This document shows, piece after piece, positions 20,940-34,700 of a stretch of 64,000 nucleotides of DNA (the first letter of the stretch is position 1; every line of letters starts with the position of its first letter). The position numbers and the translations under genes are program-made. Below the pieces are notes generated by a model, which saw only the letters and a list, made by a program, of their open reading frames with translations, ran no database searches and had not been told where the DNA came from. Source of the DNA: Cryptomeria japonica (Eukaryota; Streptophyta; Pinopsida; Cupressales; Cupressaceae); the NCBI RefSeq assembly GCF_030272615.1, contig NC_081409.1, positions 208,365,190-208,429,189 on the forward strand, read 5' to 3'.

Positions 20940-23585
20940 CCAGTTCTCATGGGGAGGAGGTGAAAAAACACTTAGTTAAGGTTGTTTGATGAATAGTTCT
21001 CCAATCTTAAGTTGTGCTTTTGTTATTGTGGCTTGTTCATGTCATTGTATCCTTGGAGGCGTGCCCCATCAAAAGATATTAAATGGTATCAAAATCATGG
21101 TGTCTAGTGTAGCTCACTAAAAAAAAATTTAAAATGAGATATATTTTTAAATTTTTGGTGTGAGCTATTTTTTAGCACACCATACAACTTTTGGGTTACA
21201 ATATTGTGGTCAACAAGCTTAAGAAAGTTAGGATAACCTTTCATTGCTCAAAACTTATTTCAAAATGCTAACATTCTTTGGGATTTTTCACATGCTTGTT
21301 TGATTAAGTTTGTAGTTGGTGTAAATTTAAGGTGTCTTGGCCTCAATCTGATTGCACAAATGCACTTGATAGAAAATCCCAAGATAAACTAAAAAATTGT
21401 TGATTTTTTAGGTTGTTGTGTAGAGGGGGTTTATTTTTTGCACTTGATATTATTAATCTATATAGTCATATGGATCATACCATGGATTTGTGCAAGTGTA
21501 ACATCTTGAGACCTCCCATGATAAACTCATTCCCTAGTTTGAACCACACCAACTATTGTCACGCATTAACAACATTAATCAACCACAATACTAGAAGCCA
21601 CCTTCACCAAATATCAACCCCCTTGTTGTTATAGCAATAGTTCCACCCTTGAGTACTGGATATGATTTTTCCTATCGCGTATGACACTAGCATAATGCGT
21701 AAATCAAAGAATATTCTTGTGCAATAGAGAATCTTGCATCATATAAGTTGTATAGCTAAATATCAGCATTCCCACACCATCTATACATATAATCACATAG
21801 ACTACCATGTCACCATTTAGCCTCAATGTCATGTACAAACCATTAGCACTATTAATAGGGCTATTGAATAAACTATACTAATTGTTAATGTTATCTATAT
21901 GGAATTCCTACCAATGTTCACATCATCATCCTCTTTTTCTTGTGAAGGGAAACCTCTCCATTGGAGCTTTTCTTCGGTGCCCCAACTTTAGATTCTTATT
22001 TCTCAATCATCTATAGGCTTATTCAAAGGAAAAATTTAGTATAGTAATTCTTCATTGATTGCATCCTTGCACTATTAGTTCTTAGTTACAAGACACTGAT
22101 TTTCAAAAATTCATGTTCTCGTATTTTTTATTGTGCAATTATCATTTTAGGACCTTTGAAGGACCACATCTTATGTAAACAAACTCATCTTTGGGTCTCC
22201 TTTTTAGATTAAAATTATTTTTTCTAATGTGTATTTCATACTACTATCCTTTATTTCTTATTTTGAAATTTAACTATATTTTAAAAAGTATTCTCAATTT
22301 GAAAACCCAAAAAGCATACCTAAAAATAATTGTACACGCTATCATTGAGTGGCAACTTTGTAAGCATTGGGATATCTATACACCAATTAGTATTTTGGGG
22401 GGTATTTTATGAGATATCGTAATCACAAATTAAGATGAAATACCATTTTGAGGATCCCATCATGGTAATCCACTATTCTATTGTCAAGATAAATTCAAAG
22501 ATCTATTTGTCATAGACAAAAGGCATAAAGAATCACTTACTTGAGTAATTTCAACTACCCTACCTCTTTGAAGTCTCTTGAGCCAAGTGACTATAAACAA
22601 AAGGTTGATTAGTTAAAAAATGACATAGTTATGGACTAATAGGTTTAACATTTTTTAGGATATTTTATAAAGATCAAGCATACTAAGTGTCCTTTCACTA
22701 CTTGGACTACCACCTCATAATTGTATGAAGATATTAAATCCCAATCTAAATGTGATGCTTTCTTAGAGAACCTTCAAATGTAGATGAGACTAATATTGAT
22801 ATTACTCTTGATTCCTCGTCTACTAATATTCATGTATACACATCTAATGCGGACACATAATTGGATAGGCAATGTTGTCACATGAGTTGCACTAAGATTT
22901 TTCATCCACCTATTTCTTTGATAGAGTTCAAAGTTGCTTCTTCAAAGGTTTTTGGTGGATCTTCTAAGAAAGGTCGTATCAATCTTCAAGATCTACTTTA
23001 ATAGGAGATTTACTTCCTAGAGATTTCACATATGTTTGTGTACTCTCATTTGAGAACTTCATAACACCTTTGAGGACTTAATCTTCCATTTTGAGGCCAA
23101 TGATTCTTCAATTGTGTTCTCCACATCTACCTATTCTCCATCTATTTCCACGTGGATTTTAGAGGTTGATTTATTTCTATTAGAGTGGTAGCATTTTGTA
23201 GCTCTAAAATAATGACATTTTAGTATTCAATAGACTTGCATGACAAGATTTCCTTATTCCATAAGAAAGATGCATTACTTAATGTAGAGATGCATACTTC
23301 AACACTTGTTAATAGACCATTTTTTACTACATTCTCTCTTTTTTATAAAGAGTACTTGATCTTCTAGGTGGCTATTCTATTTTTTAGGTCTGAGTGATAA
23401 CATGGTCCTCTCTTTCCACTACTTTCTCTAATGGCTCTTTTCTCTCTAAAATTTGGGGCAGGGGGGAGGCAAAGGCCAAAGTGAGGCTTCTATCTCCTTT
23501 CTTGGAGGGGATTTCTATGTATATAGATACATTATCAAGATTCATTTGTTGGGACCCATTTTTCCCCCATCTAAGTTGCTCTTAA
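20940..23585. other. AT-rich DNA, possible decayed retroelement interior
   Basis: No confident gene. The last ~800 bp precede a purine run (TTAAAGGGGATT, 23,582-23,593) adjoining an LTR, so they may be the worn 3' interior of a copia-type element. Confidence 0.35.
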
Positions 23586-23593
23586 AGGGGATT

Positions 23594-23922
23594 TGTTAGT
23601 ATAGATTTTTGTTTCTTTTTATCTAGGTTAATTGTTTTTTTCTTAACACATTTGTTTGGCTTGCTTAAATTGTTGAAAGTGGATCATTTAGGGAGGTAGA
23701 TGACAACTTCCACTAGTATAGCTCCTACATATCTTTGAGAGATTGAATTATTTGTCATTTACTAATTGTATTTGTCTCCTCTCCCCTCACCTTGCATGTT
23801 TTATTCATATATTGTGAGCTTTTTGGTTATGTATGTTATTATTTTTAGTCATTTTCATTTGGTCTCTGTAGCTATGCATGCACTAGATCTTCGTTATTCA
23901 TTGTTTTTAACAAAATCTAACA
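23594..23922 (+). mobile_element. 329 bp Ty1/copia-type LTR
   Basis: It begins TGTTAG and ends CTAACA, a 6 bp terminal inverted repeat with TG...CA ends. A purine-rich string (AAAGGGGATT) stands just before it, and a primer-binding-site match starts on the very next base after it. A polypurine tract on one side and a primer site on the other could mean two elements sharing this LTR in tandem, or a 5' LTR with a chance purine run. Confidence 0.65.
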
Positions 23923-23934
23923 TGGTATCAAAGC
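23923..23934 (+). promoter_or_regulatory. Primer-binding site for initiator methionine tRNA
   Basis: TGGTATCAAAGC immediately follows the LTR end and differs by one base from TGGTATCAGAGC, the usual plant copia site complementary to the 3' end of initiator tRNA-Met. Confidence 0.7.
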
Positions 23935-25439
23935 AATTAGTGATTCTAGTCTTTATCGTCTCCATTGAAGATGGCAAATCTTTTGAAGAACTTAGTATGG
24001 TCCTAGAACATCCTTTGATGATCTACATAATCAAAATAAATTGAACGAGAGTAAGATCACAAGTTTTCTACTTATGGCATTATTTCCAAGCAAATTTGTT
24101 GAGTGGTGTAGTTGCTCATAGAACACACCATTGTGTCCAAAGGGTCTAAAATAATGACTTTCATTTTATCTAGATCAAGCTTGTCATGTGAGATTTATTT
24201 AACGGTCTTGTATTGGGCATCCACAAATCACTTGACATTCAAAGCATTATGGATCAAATCTAACCCTACCATTTCTTTTGGAAGGCCTAAAAACACTAGC
24301 ATCGCTTATCAATTTGTTGATTTTCAACATTGCCCTAGGGCCTAGAAAAAAAAAATTCTCCCATGACCATGCGATCCACAAAATATTCCTTAGCATTTAC
24401 AAATTATCCATGTATCAACAATGTGCAAGCATCCAAAGCAAGTTGTTAGCAAAGTTGTACAAGAGATAAATAAATATAATTCATTTTTAAAAAATCAATA
24501 GTATGTAGGTAGTGTATCTACTATACATTGTATTAATCTATCATGGCAGGTACAAGAACCTGTAAGGGCACCATGGGGTAGCTAGGACTCACAAGGTCAA
24601 ATCTTTAATCAATATCCCTTCTACCTCACCACCATTAATAGAAGTACTCAACCCCCACTGCTCAACAACGACAAATGACCAACCCAAGACTATCAACAAC
24701 TTCGATACAAACTCCATAACGCCCAAAGCAACTTGCTACTCTTGTAAATAGCTCTACATGAATTCCCAATGGTTTCCAATTTTAAAACAATAGTTTTGGA
24801 GATAAATTTAGTTTTGACACTCTCAACAATGGTTTGATGACTCGCAAAGTATCTTATCAAGAGGGAGCATATTCAAATAGTTAGCATCTATTGAGATCAT
24901 TCTAACATCAAAAGGCTCTTCCTCACTTGACCCCTCTAATGTAGTTCAAATCTGAGCACACAAATTTTGCAAGATCCATCATCAATCATCCAGGTTCTAA
25001 ATTTCAAGCAATTTTTTATTTGGCCTATTTTTTCAAGAGCTCCATAGTGGTACAAACAATTCATGATTTTGGTGTTTTGATTTTTCGAGAAATTGCAATT
25101 TTTTAGAGGTTGGACTCTATTGGAGATCATAAAGCTCCTGTTCAAGTATCATTTTCCAAAGTGTGAGTTTTCACGTATTTTGCAATGGTGTCCTTGGTTT
25201 TCTCCCATTCTATATCAAAATTTCAATTTTAATATTTTACCTCTTTTAGGCATTTTTAAATCACTTGATCAAGTACGCTATTGCATATTTGGCAAGTTAA
25301 AACCTATTAAATCACTAAATATAAAATACCACAATGATATTTTGCCAAGGAATCTCTTGATTGAGAGATTTTTAAGATATTGTATATTGGTTTTGTTAGT
25401 TTGGTCTCTGTCATTTATTTGAGTCAATAATAATTAAAA
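23935..25439 (+). other. Decayed copia-type interior
   Basis: Sequence downstream of the primer site. A possible gag start (ATGGCAAATC, about 23,970) is followed quickly by stops. No pol motif is readable. Confidence 0.35.
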
Positions 25440-25754
25440 ATGGACTTTTCAATTCAGTCTTCTATTATCACCTTAAAATGGAATTCTTTGTCTTGGCGAG
25501 ATAGAATACTAAAGCATTTCAAGTGGTTTCATCTTTTACCCAAACTCCATGGACTCGTTCTTGATATAGGCACTCAACAAAAACAAATATGGGAAAAAGA
25601 GAAGGATTGTATCCTAAAAGTGATTTGTTCTAGCATTGATGATGACAATATATATGTCAGCTCATATATTGAGTGTTGTTGCATTCTTTGGACCAAAATT
25701 TGGGAGATCATGGAGATCCTAATTAACCTTAATTCTCAAATGATTATTTTATAG
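25440..25754 (+). pseudogene. Possible copia gag remnant (UBN2-like)
   Basis: A 104-codon frame. Its pattern of a Trp near a start-like LKWNSLSWRDRILKHF segment, a later W..EKDCILKVICSSIDDD stretch and a WTKIWEIME end resembles the W..W / D..I...L..S / W..L spacing of copia Gag (UBN2 family). It has no zinc knuckle and lies about 1.5 kb after the primer site, further than usual. It could be another copia fragment or a chance resemblance. Confidence 0.3.
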
Positions 25755-28720
25755 ATTGTCTTGTACCTCTTGATGATTCTATGATGGAAGTCATAAACAT
25801 TCTAATGACATCAAGACTTCACTTGATGTTCTATTCCCTCCTACGAAGACTTATTATTGGACTCCATTGACTCCTTATATTGAAGGTTTATATCTTTATC
25901 TTCTTGTCAACAATCTAAGGCTAAAGTCTTCCAACACTAGCAAATTTTATTGTTCATAATAAAGTACTTGGTGTGGACAGTTTTTGAGATATACAATACA
26001 ATCATCTAACCTTCAAATCCTTCATCAATTCAGGTCACAAGGATGTATTGAGTGTCCAACACCATCATAAGTGTCTAAATTGCTTTTTTGAGGGGTTCCA
26101 ATGATTTGATAGCAAGGCCACCCTTCTCTTCCATATTAAGTTTGTTGGGACAAGTATTTGACAGATCCATCAAGTTTGTTGTGCAAGTCCCTTCTTGTAA
26201 GCTTGGAGGACACTATTGATGACTTGTGATTCTTCTTCAATGACAATTCAACGCTCATATAGTTCAACGCTTTCCACATGGTTCTAGATTGTCACTTTTT
26301 TCAATTGGCCTTGGGATCCTCAATTCATTTGTAGAACCTTCCCACACATCAAAATTGATGAGCAATCTTTCAAATACATTTTGCATCTCTTCTAGGGGGA
26401 GTTTCTACTTGAATGGTGTTTTATCATCATCCTCTAAGATGTTTTTTATAGAGGGATTATCTAACATAGCTAAACATTTGTCAAGAACCATCATGCCCAC
26501 CCAAGCTGGGCTTGAATGGTGCGTTTTTTTAATTTGCATTTAGCTTTTATCTAATTTATTTCATTAAGAAATTATGGGAGAAAGGAGGGTGAACCACATA
26601 GGGCACTTGTAATTACTCAAAGAAGAAATGCAAGAGTAAGAGAGGATGTGTGAACACAGTGCCCTAAACCCCACCTCACCCACCTCATACTTTGTAGGCA
26701 CTAAGTAAAGCATGAGGCTTTGAGACCACATTGCATCTCCCTAAAAGTTCGTGAATACAGAAGGACATCTCCATCTAGGAACCATAGAGAGAGATCAATG
26801 GAATTAATGAATCAAAAAACTTTCAAATGGCAACAATGAAGACAGAAACATGGCAAACATCCCCAACTACTAATACCAAACAATAGGGAGAAGTGCCATT
26901 GTCCCAAAACATGACATTCTTAAGTCTATTTGTCTATGGGCTTAAGTGTCCACTAACTATTAAGGTTAATGGCATACCAACGGCGGTATTAAACCCAAAA
27001 ACAAGGAACAACAAATCATACATGGAACTGGAAATCTTGGAGGTGCACCAAGGCTGAGAGATATGCAGCTCAAGAAGAGGCAGTGGCACTTAAGTGCATG
27101 TTAACACCTTGCATCTACAATAGGTGCAAAAAAAGCAGAAAATAGCACACAAAAAGGCCAAATTCAAGCAGCATCCTTGCTCCTTGCACTCCATAGAAAA
27201 ATCATTAGCACGAAACCCAGGATAAATCATATTCCCACATGTCTGGCCTCACATGCAAATCCACTGTAAACTCAAATTGGGGATTTACTCGCAAAATAGT
27301 TAATCCCCTGGCACAATCGATGTCAAGTGCTGAGAAATTTCTTCAACTAGCAATGGGTGAAGATAAGGAGGTGGCTAGGACAAGTGTAAGGAAGGAGGTG
27401 GCCATAGCCAAGGAAAGGTGTGTACCTATCACAAAAATAACAAAGAACATTCAAAACTTGATCAACCAATCTGTTGTTCACCATGCAGATTTTGAGTGAG
27501 TTATAAAGTTGTGTGCAAACTCTTGCATACATCACTTCAGTGGCAAAACTAGCTCACAATACAAATACATTCATTGATAAAGTGATCACTGATCGATTCA
27601 TTAATGGTAAAAACCGTTGCAAAGGTCTTGTCAATTGTTTTATGGCATGCTAATTTATAAAGTTTCATAGTTAAATCAAGAGTGCTGGAAATCTAAAAAT
27701 AACTGTTTTCAACCCTTCATGAACGATTCTCCTATGTTACTTGTGTGGTCCAAGATCTACTACTACTGAACATAAGAATCTGTGTTGCACTATATGCTTA
27801 GACCATCAAACACATTATCTACATATGAGTGCTCAAAATAGAAACAATCAACAGCCACAAACATGACTTGCAAGCGACCAAAAATATTGGTTTATGAAAT
27901 ATTTAAAAAATCCAGAGTTGTCAAAGCAATTATATACAAAACAATGATTTAAATTATGCCTGGCAAGAACAGACCTGATATTCTACCCACTATTTTTTTC
28001 AGATCTGACAATCTAGTTGTTTTTAAAACTTTCTTTATTTCAGACTAATATTACGAGGGAGGAAAAGCCATAACGAATCATAAACATCAACAATAGATGG
28101 AGAGAGAAACTAAATGAAAGTAATGAAATTGCACATTAAATAGCTATAGAACCACAAGATGTATTAAAGTATCCGTTCACCATATAATAAAATAATCTTC
28201 AACTTTGTGTTAACATGGACAAAAGAAAATTAGGTCAACCTAGAAGTTTGATTTTCATGCCATTCCAAGACTTAGTATAAAGATCGGCTGTGTATGTCTT
28301 CTATTTCACATCCTCCTTGTTTCTATGATAGTACTTCGTCTAAAATCACCAAACACCCCCATGTAACTAGCCTGCATCCAAAAGCCAATAATCAGCCGAA
28401 CTGAGAAAACTAGTCTAAATTAATGTATTTAGTATCCAGCAGACTCCTCAAATGCTCTTTTTCTTCAACATCCTACTTACAGAAACTGTTCAATTTATAT
28501 TATGCTTCCTGTGAACAAAAATTGCAATATTTTCCATAAGAATTACTATTACACTTTTCTAATGCATTAGTTAAGTTTTCAATAAGACTCTCATGCATCC
28601 AGAGAGAATATTACAGAAAGAAGACAAACGAGGCCTTTCTTTTGACAAGAAAATTTGATTTACAAAACTGTCCTTTAAATTCTCTGTATAATATTTGTAC
28701 TAAAATAATTCTGACAGTCA
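25755..28720. other. Intergenic DNA downstream of KAE1
   Basis: No supported coding region. A frame at 27,239-27,499 is Lys/Val-rich but shows no family features. The last few hundred bases are the 3' untranslated and downstream region of the minus-strand KAE1 gene. Confidence 0.45.
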
Positions 28721-28725
28721 CTAGC

Positions 28726-31700
28726 TTAGATACATTCACCTGTAGTTGATATGGGGCATTCCTTGTCCTCAATATTCTTCAACACTGGGAAAGGCTTCTC
28801 CCTCCATAACGCATAAACTTCATCTGTCCTGTATCTTTGTGTAAACGTTGATTCTTCCATTGCTGTATTCATTCCATGAGCAAAAGCAAGTAAGCCTGTA
28901 TAAGCAATCATTGCTCCATTATCAATGCAATACCGCTCATCAGTTGCATAAAGTCTGCCTCCCCTCTCTGAACACATTATTCGCATCATTTCTTGAAGCC
29001 TCTCATTACATCCAACCCCACCGACAATAAGAACATCTTTCTTGTCGCAATGTGCCATAGCCCTTTCTGTAATTTCAACCAACATTGCAAACACAGTCTC
29101 CTGTGTACCATAATATACATATAATTGGTGCCATACAAAAACAAGGACAGTTAGAAGGTTATCAGAGTATAAATAAATTACAACTAAAAACATCGATGCT
29201 TAGAGCAGTATTTTCAATTTAGAAAATTAGCTAGGAACTTTAATTATGGAGATTCATATTAGAGATCTAGCAAAACACAAATCTGGAACTTGGGGCACTT
29301 CGGAGGTAAAATAAAGTAATTGGTAGTATCCATAAAAATCAAATTCACAACTTTATTACAGTTAAAAGGCCAAAAATTACATAATAGGTTGTCAAACCTG
29401 TAGAGAGAAACACAAATCTGCAGGTGTACACTCCTCACTTTCAAGCTTTTGTGCAGCAGTAGCCTCAATATAACTGAGTACGCCACTGAAGGACACATCC
29501 ATGCCTTTTACAGCATATGGCAGTTCAACAAACTGGTTACCTTTCTTTGCTAGCTGATGCATGCAACAAGTAAACAGTCTTAATAAGTTCTTTTCCATTT
29601 CCAGATACCATCATATTTGTGGGTCTCAGCTTTATCTATATAGACAGTATGAATGATCATGGAATTTTTTTAAAAATAAAATATATAAAAAAATGGCCTT
29701 TGAATAAAATCACAAATGATAAAACTTTGAAGTAAATTCAGTACATGAAATCAACATATTATGAAATGAAAAAAGTGAACATGAAAAATGGTAGGTTTCT
29801 TTAGTCAGTCCAAGATAGAGCCACTAATCAGCCCCCATGCATTACACGGATAATATAAACACAGCCAACATGGCAATAAAAGGCATTAGAAATACATATA
29901 AATCCAAAAACGGCACAGAATAAAATTAGGATGTTATCAAATCATAATCCAATACAGTACGATTATTCAACTCCTATGCATTACCCAGATAATACAAACA
30001 CAGCCAACAAAGCAGTCGAGAGATTGTATCATAATAGCAAGATATAAAAATCCAACTTTCAAACCAAGTGAAACTACTGCATCAGAATTAACATAACATG
30101 AAGCACAAAAAGAGAGAATATCACAATTGAAATGTTACAACTTACAAGTCACAGTCCAAGACATAAAGTACACCATTATTCAAGACCCATGGATTACACA
30201 TATAACCTCGACACAGCAGCCACCACAGCAGTCAAAAGATGTTGGTGATACAAATACATCCAACGTAAAATCCATAATAAACTTTAACAACACATTCGCC
30301 AACATTAAGGAATAGAGTTGTGAATGTGTGTATGTTTTTATACATAAATAAACAATGTGATACATCATGTAACATTGGTTATATGATGATATATAAATGA
30401 TGTTCTACAGATTGAAGCATTGTAGCAAAAATCGTTTGGGAAAAAATCGACAAATCAAAAGTATAAGATTTTTTGAAAAATTTGAGAAAAAAATCAGATT
30501 TTAAAAAACACAAAAAATTGTATAGAAGAGACAAGAACTAATTTTTTTTTAAATTAAGGGTATTTCCATAGCATAGAGATATAAAGAGCAAATAAAATAG
30601 AGTTTAACCCATGAATTGTAGAAAATATTTTTCTGTTGTTTATATTCATATTGCTGATTACAGAGGCAAATATTCAATTAACTTTTTAAGAGGGCAGTCA
30701 CCAAATACACCAAATAGTTGTCCAAGTCTGAGATCAAATATTAGCTAAGTCTATGAAGTAACTGAGATCAAAACTTAACAGACAACAATCCAGCTACTGT
30801 TAGGAATTTAGTAAAAGTGGAAACCATTTTGAAGTGATCCAAGAATTTCATTGTGATTGAGGCAAAGAGTTTTGAGGGTTAATTCAATATTTTAAAAAGC
30901 TTATCAAATCATATTCCAGAATTGCAATGCTTTATATCATAGCAACAAAAATTGCTTGGTAAAAAATCGACAAACCAAAAGTACAAGATTTTTTTAAAAA
31001 GGTAAAAAATTGGATTTTAAAAAATTGTAGAAAAATAGACACAAACTACTTTTTTTTAAACTAAGGGCATTTCCATAACATGGAGATATGGAGAATAAAT
31101 AAAATAGAGTTTAGCCCGTGATTGTAGAAAATAGATTTTTGTAGTTTATATTCATATTGCTGATTACATAAGCAAATATTCAGTTAACTCTTTAGAAGTA
31201 CAGTCACCAAATACACCAAATAGTTGTCAAAATCTGAGATCAAAGATTAGCTAAGTTTATGAAGTAGCTGGGATCAAAATTTATCAGACAGAGATCCAGC
31301 TATTGTTAGGAATTTAGTAAAAGTGGAAGCCATTTTGAAGTGATCCAAGACTTTCATTGTGATTGAGACAAGGAGTTTTTCTAGGGGTAGTTCAACATTT
31401 GAAAAAGCTTATCAAATCATATTCCACAGTTGCAATGCTTGATATTGGTAAGTCTTTTATATGGGGTAGAATTCAACAGAAGGCATTTGTTTAGCTGAAA
31501 TAAAAGATTAGCAAGCCACTGGATTTGGCAATACCTAGCTTGAAACTACTATTTTAGGTAGAGACAAATTTTAATGATTGTGTGTTGGAGGCTCTTTTAT
31601 TTCAACCATGTAAACTTGTTTGTTGTCATTCAAATTTATTTGCACTTTGGATATATTGTTCACATAATGAATTGTATGTCTTTATTTGAGCAAAAAATTA

Positions 31701-34700
31701 ATTATATCAATTATAAATTAAATATCATATATCTATATCTATATCTATATCTATTATATATGTCTTCAAACATTTAGTGTTGTGGTAGAAACACTCCATT
31801 GGTGAGGCAGCCACCAAGGTTTAAACCCCTACTGGGCCATTGAGCTGGCAGGCTTTCTATCTTTATTGGGTCGTTGAGCTCGTGGGTTTGAACAAGTGAA
31901 GTGTGGGGAATGATGAACCCCCCCCCGCCCCCCGAAAATGGACAAAATAACAAACTTTTTCAATGTTGATTCCATATTGACTTTGATTATGTCTCAGATC
32001 AACCCTATTTCTAAGCAATTCAGTAATTTCACGAGTTTTTCTAAGGTATTGCAAATTTTTTACAATGATTTTTTTCACTTTTTTTTGCCATTTTTGGAGA
32101 ATTTTTAACATGATTTTAATGTGATTTAAATGCAAAAAAAACATTGAAATTTGGGTCAACAATTTTTTCAGAGAATAAATTGACTGGCTCTAGGATTCAG
32201 GATTAATCAAGTATAATCGCGATTTTTTTGTAGACTATTGCTTCTATGGATAGAAGATACATACAAATTTAAATTATGTATAAACAGCAGTGTTCCACGG
32301 GGACGCGTCCCCCCCCCCTTTTGGCCACGTCTTGGAGACAGGGACGTCTCCAGGATGGAGGGACAGGGACACGACGTCCCCCGCCGTCCCGCCACCGCCA
32401 CCCAAGCGCCGCCGGAAATGAGGAGACGTCTCCACGTCTCCCAAGGAGACGTCTAGGCGTCTTCTCGTCCCTCAAGAGACGTGCAGACGTCTCTCAAGGG
32501 ACGGGGAGACGCCCAGACGTCTCCCGTCGCCCCCACGTATATGCAATGTTTAAAATTAAAAAAACTTTAAAAAGTGGCTTTTTTGGGGGTTAAGGGGTAA
32601 CCCTAATTGGACGTGGGCCAATAGAAAAATAACACCCGACGCCTTTAGAAAATAATAAAAGTATTTTTGGCCTCGCGAGGCGCTGCCCCTCGACCCCGCC
32701 CTGTATCGTGACAGGGAGCGCGCAAGGGGCGTTGCCCCTTGACCCCAACTTGGGGGCACTGCCCCCAAACCCCCGTTGAAAAATATAGGGGAAAACTGCG
32801 CCGATAGAATTAGGAAAAATTTTGTTAATTATGATAGCTTCAGTCAGATAAACATAATCATGGATGATAATCACATCAATAGAATGATTTATGATTTTGT
32901 TATATGTATACCAATATACATAATAATAATAATTGAGTTTATTATTATTACATATATTAATATACATACCTACATAATTATAAATGGATATTAAATCATA
33001 AATCATTATATTGATTTATTCTATGTGGAATAAATAATCATTTTATGAATAAGCATCAATTTGATTGAATGATCAAATGGCTGATCACACATTGATCATT
33101 ACTATTATTCTTCCCAGTATAAATCTGTGTTTAAATCGATCTGCATTAAGTATCATGCATGATCTAAACCTAGTCGATATTGTGTATCGACTGCTTTCAT
33201 TGATCTTTACTATAATCGATAATGTGTATTGATTTAATGATGCTTGTGTTATCATCATTCTAACATACCGATTAGGAATCGATTTGTTAATGGATTATAA
33301 ACTATCGATTACGAATCGGTATGTATTATGTTTGCAATGATTAATGAATTGACATATCGGTGGAGACATCAATATGTCTCCTCACTCATATATATATAAT
33401 CCAAGATAGATCGGTGAAAGGCAAGAAAAGCAATCTATTAGTGCAAGCCTTTGAGATCAATCTCATTCTCAATACTCAGCAATATTTATGATATAATCAA
33501 ATTAAAAAATACCTCTATTTCTATCTACTAAGAAATCTAATCTACTTTAACAAATTTAACCTCCGAGTCTGATTAGGCTCCATATAACAACACAATTAGC
33601 ATTGAAAAAATCTTGGTATTTAGATTTAGTATTTCAAATTTCCTATAGTCTCATTTGAAATTTAATTCTTATACTGTAATACTGTCATACATCTTTTCAA
33701 AACTAGTTTTTCAAGTACTATATGTATATGTATAGCTATATCAGCACCACCACCCTGCCATTCCCCGCTGTCCCCAAACTTAGGCCCTTGATCCCTGTCC
33801 CAAAAACACGTCCCCGCATCCCCTTGCCCCCGTCCCCAACGCCCATGGAACACTGATAAACAGTATTCTATATAAAAACCTGATTATCCCCCACTATCTT
33901 TTGGTCAACCCAATTCCTGTTTGTTCTCCACTTGAGTATTGTTTGCAGCCTCTGACACCCATTTCTAGCACCATTCTCATTCCCATTACATACAAACTGT
34001 TTTTTAGAGTTGAAGATTTTTGGTTCTTTGCTTCATTCGATTTCATGTTGGTAGGTAATTAGTTCTCTTGTTTCGTTCAATTTCTTGGCCACTAGCGTAG
34101 TTACGCAAGGTCTAGTCCTTTAAGTTACATTTCCAATTAGGGAGAGAGAGAGAGAGAGGGCATATTAAGAGCAAACTGTGAAGTGAAATTTAAATTAACG
34201 TTTCTGACCACACACAACAAAAGAAGAAAACTGTGAGAAAAGAAGTAACATGTGAGAATAGAGTTACCTGTTCAATATTGTAACCGGGGTTAGGGTCATT
34301 GGAGATCTTCAAAACCCTAGCAAATCTATCCAAACAATTCCCCACAGCAATATCGATGGTCTCTCCAAAAATCCGGTAGCGGCCTTCGCTGTAAGAAATG
34401 ACCTGCGTATTCCCCCCGCTGACATAGAGCACAACAGGATCATGGGCGCCAGTAACGAGCCTGCCCATCTCGATATGTGCCACACAGTGGTTGACCCCCA
34501 CAATGGGCTTCTTCCAGAGCTGAGAGAGCATCCTCACTACCACGGCCGACACCTGGAGGGGCGCTCCCATGCCAGGGCCCTTGGTGTAGCACAGGCAATC
34601 TATTTCATGTCCATTAATTTTGGCCTCCTTTAACGCTGCCTCAACCAGAGGAAGAATGTGTTTCAGATGGTGTACTGCTGTTTCTCGAGGGAGGAAGCCG

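Noticed and set aside
32815-33600. Nested LTR inside the hAT element (TGTTA...TAACA)
   Set aside because: No matching target duplication or polypurine/primer site; kept only as a remark.
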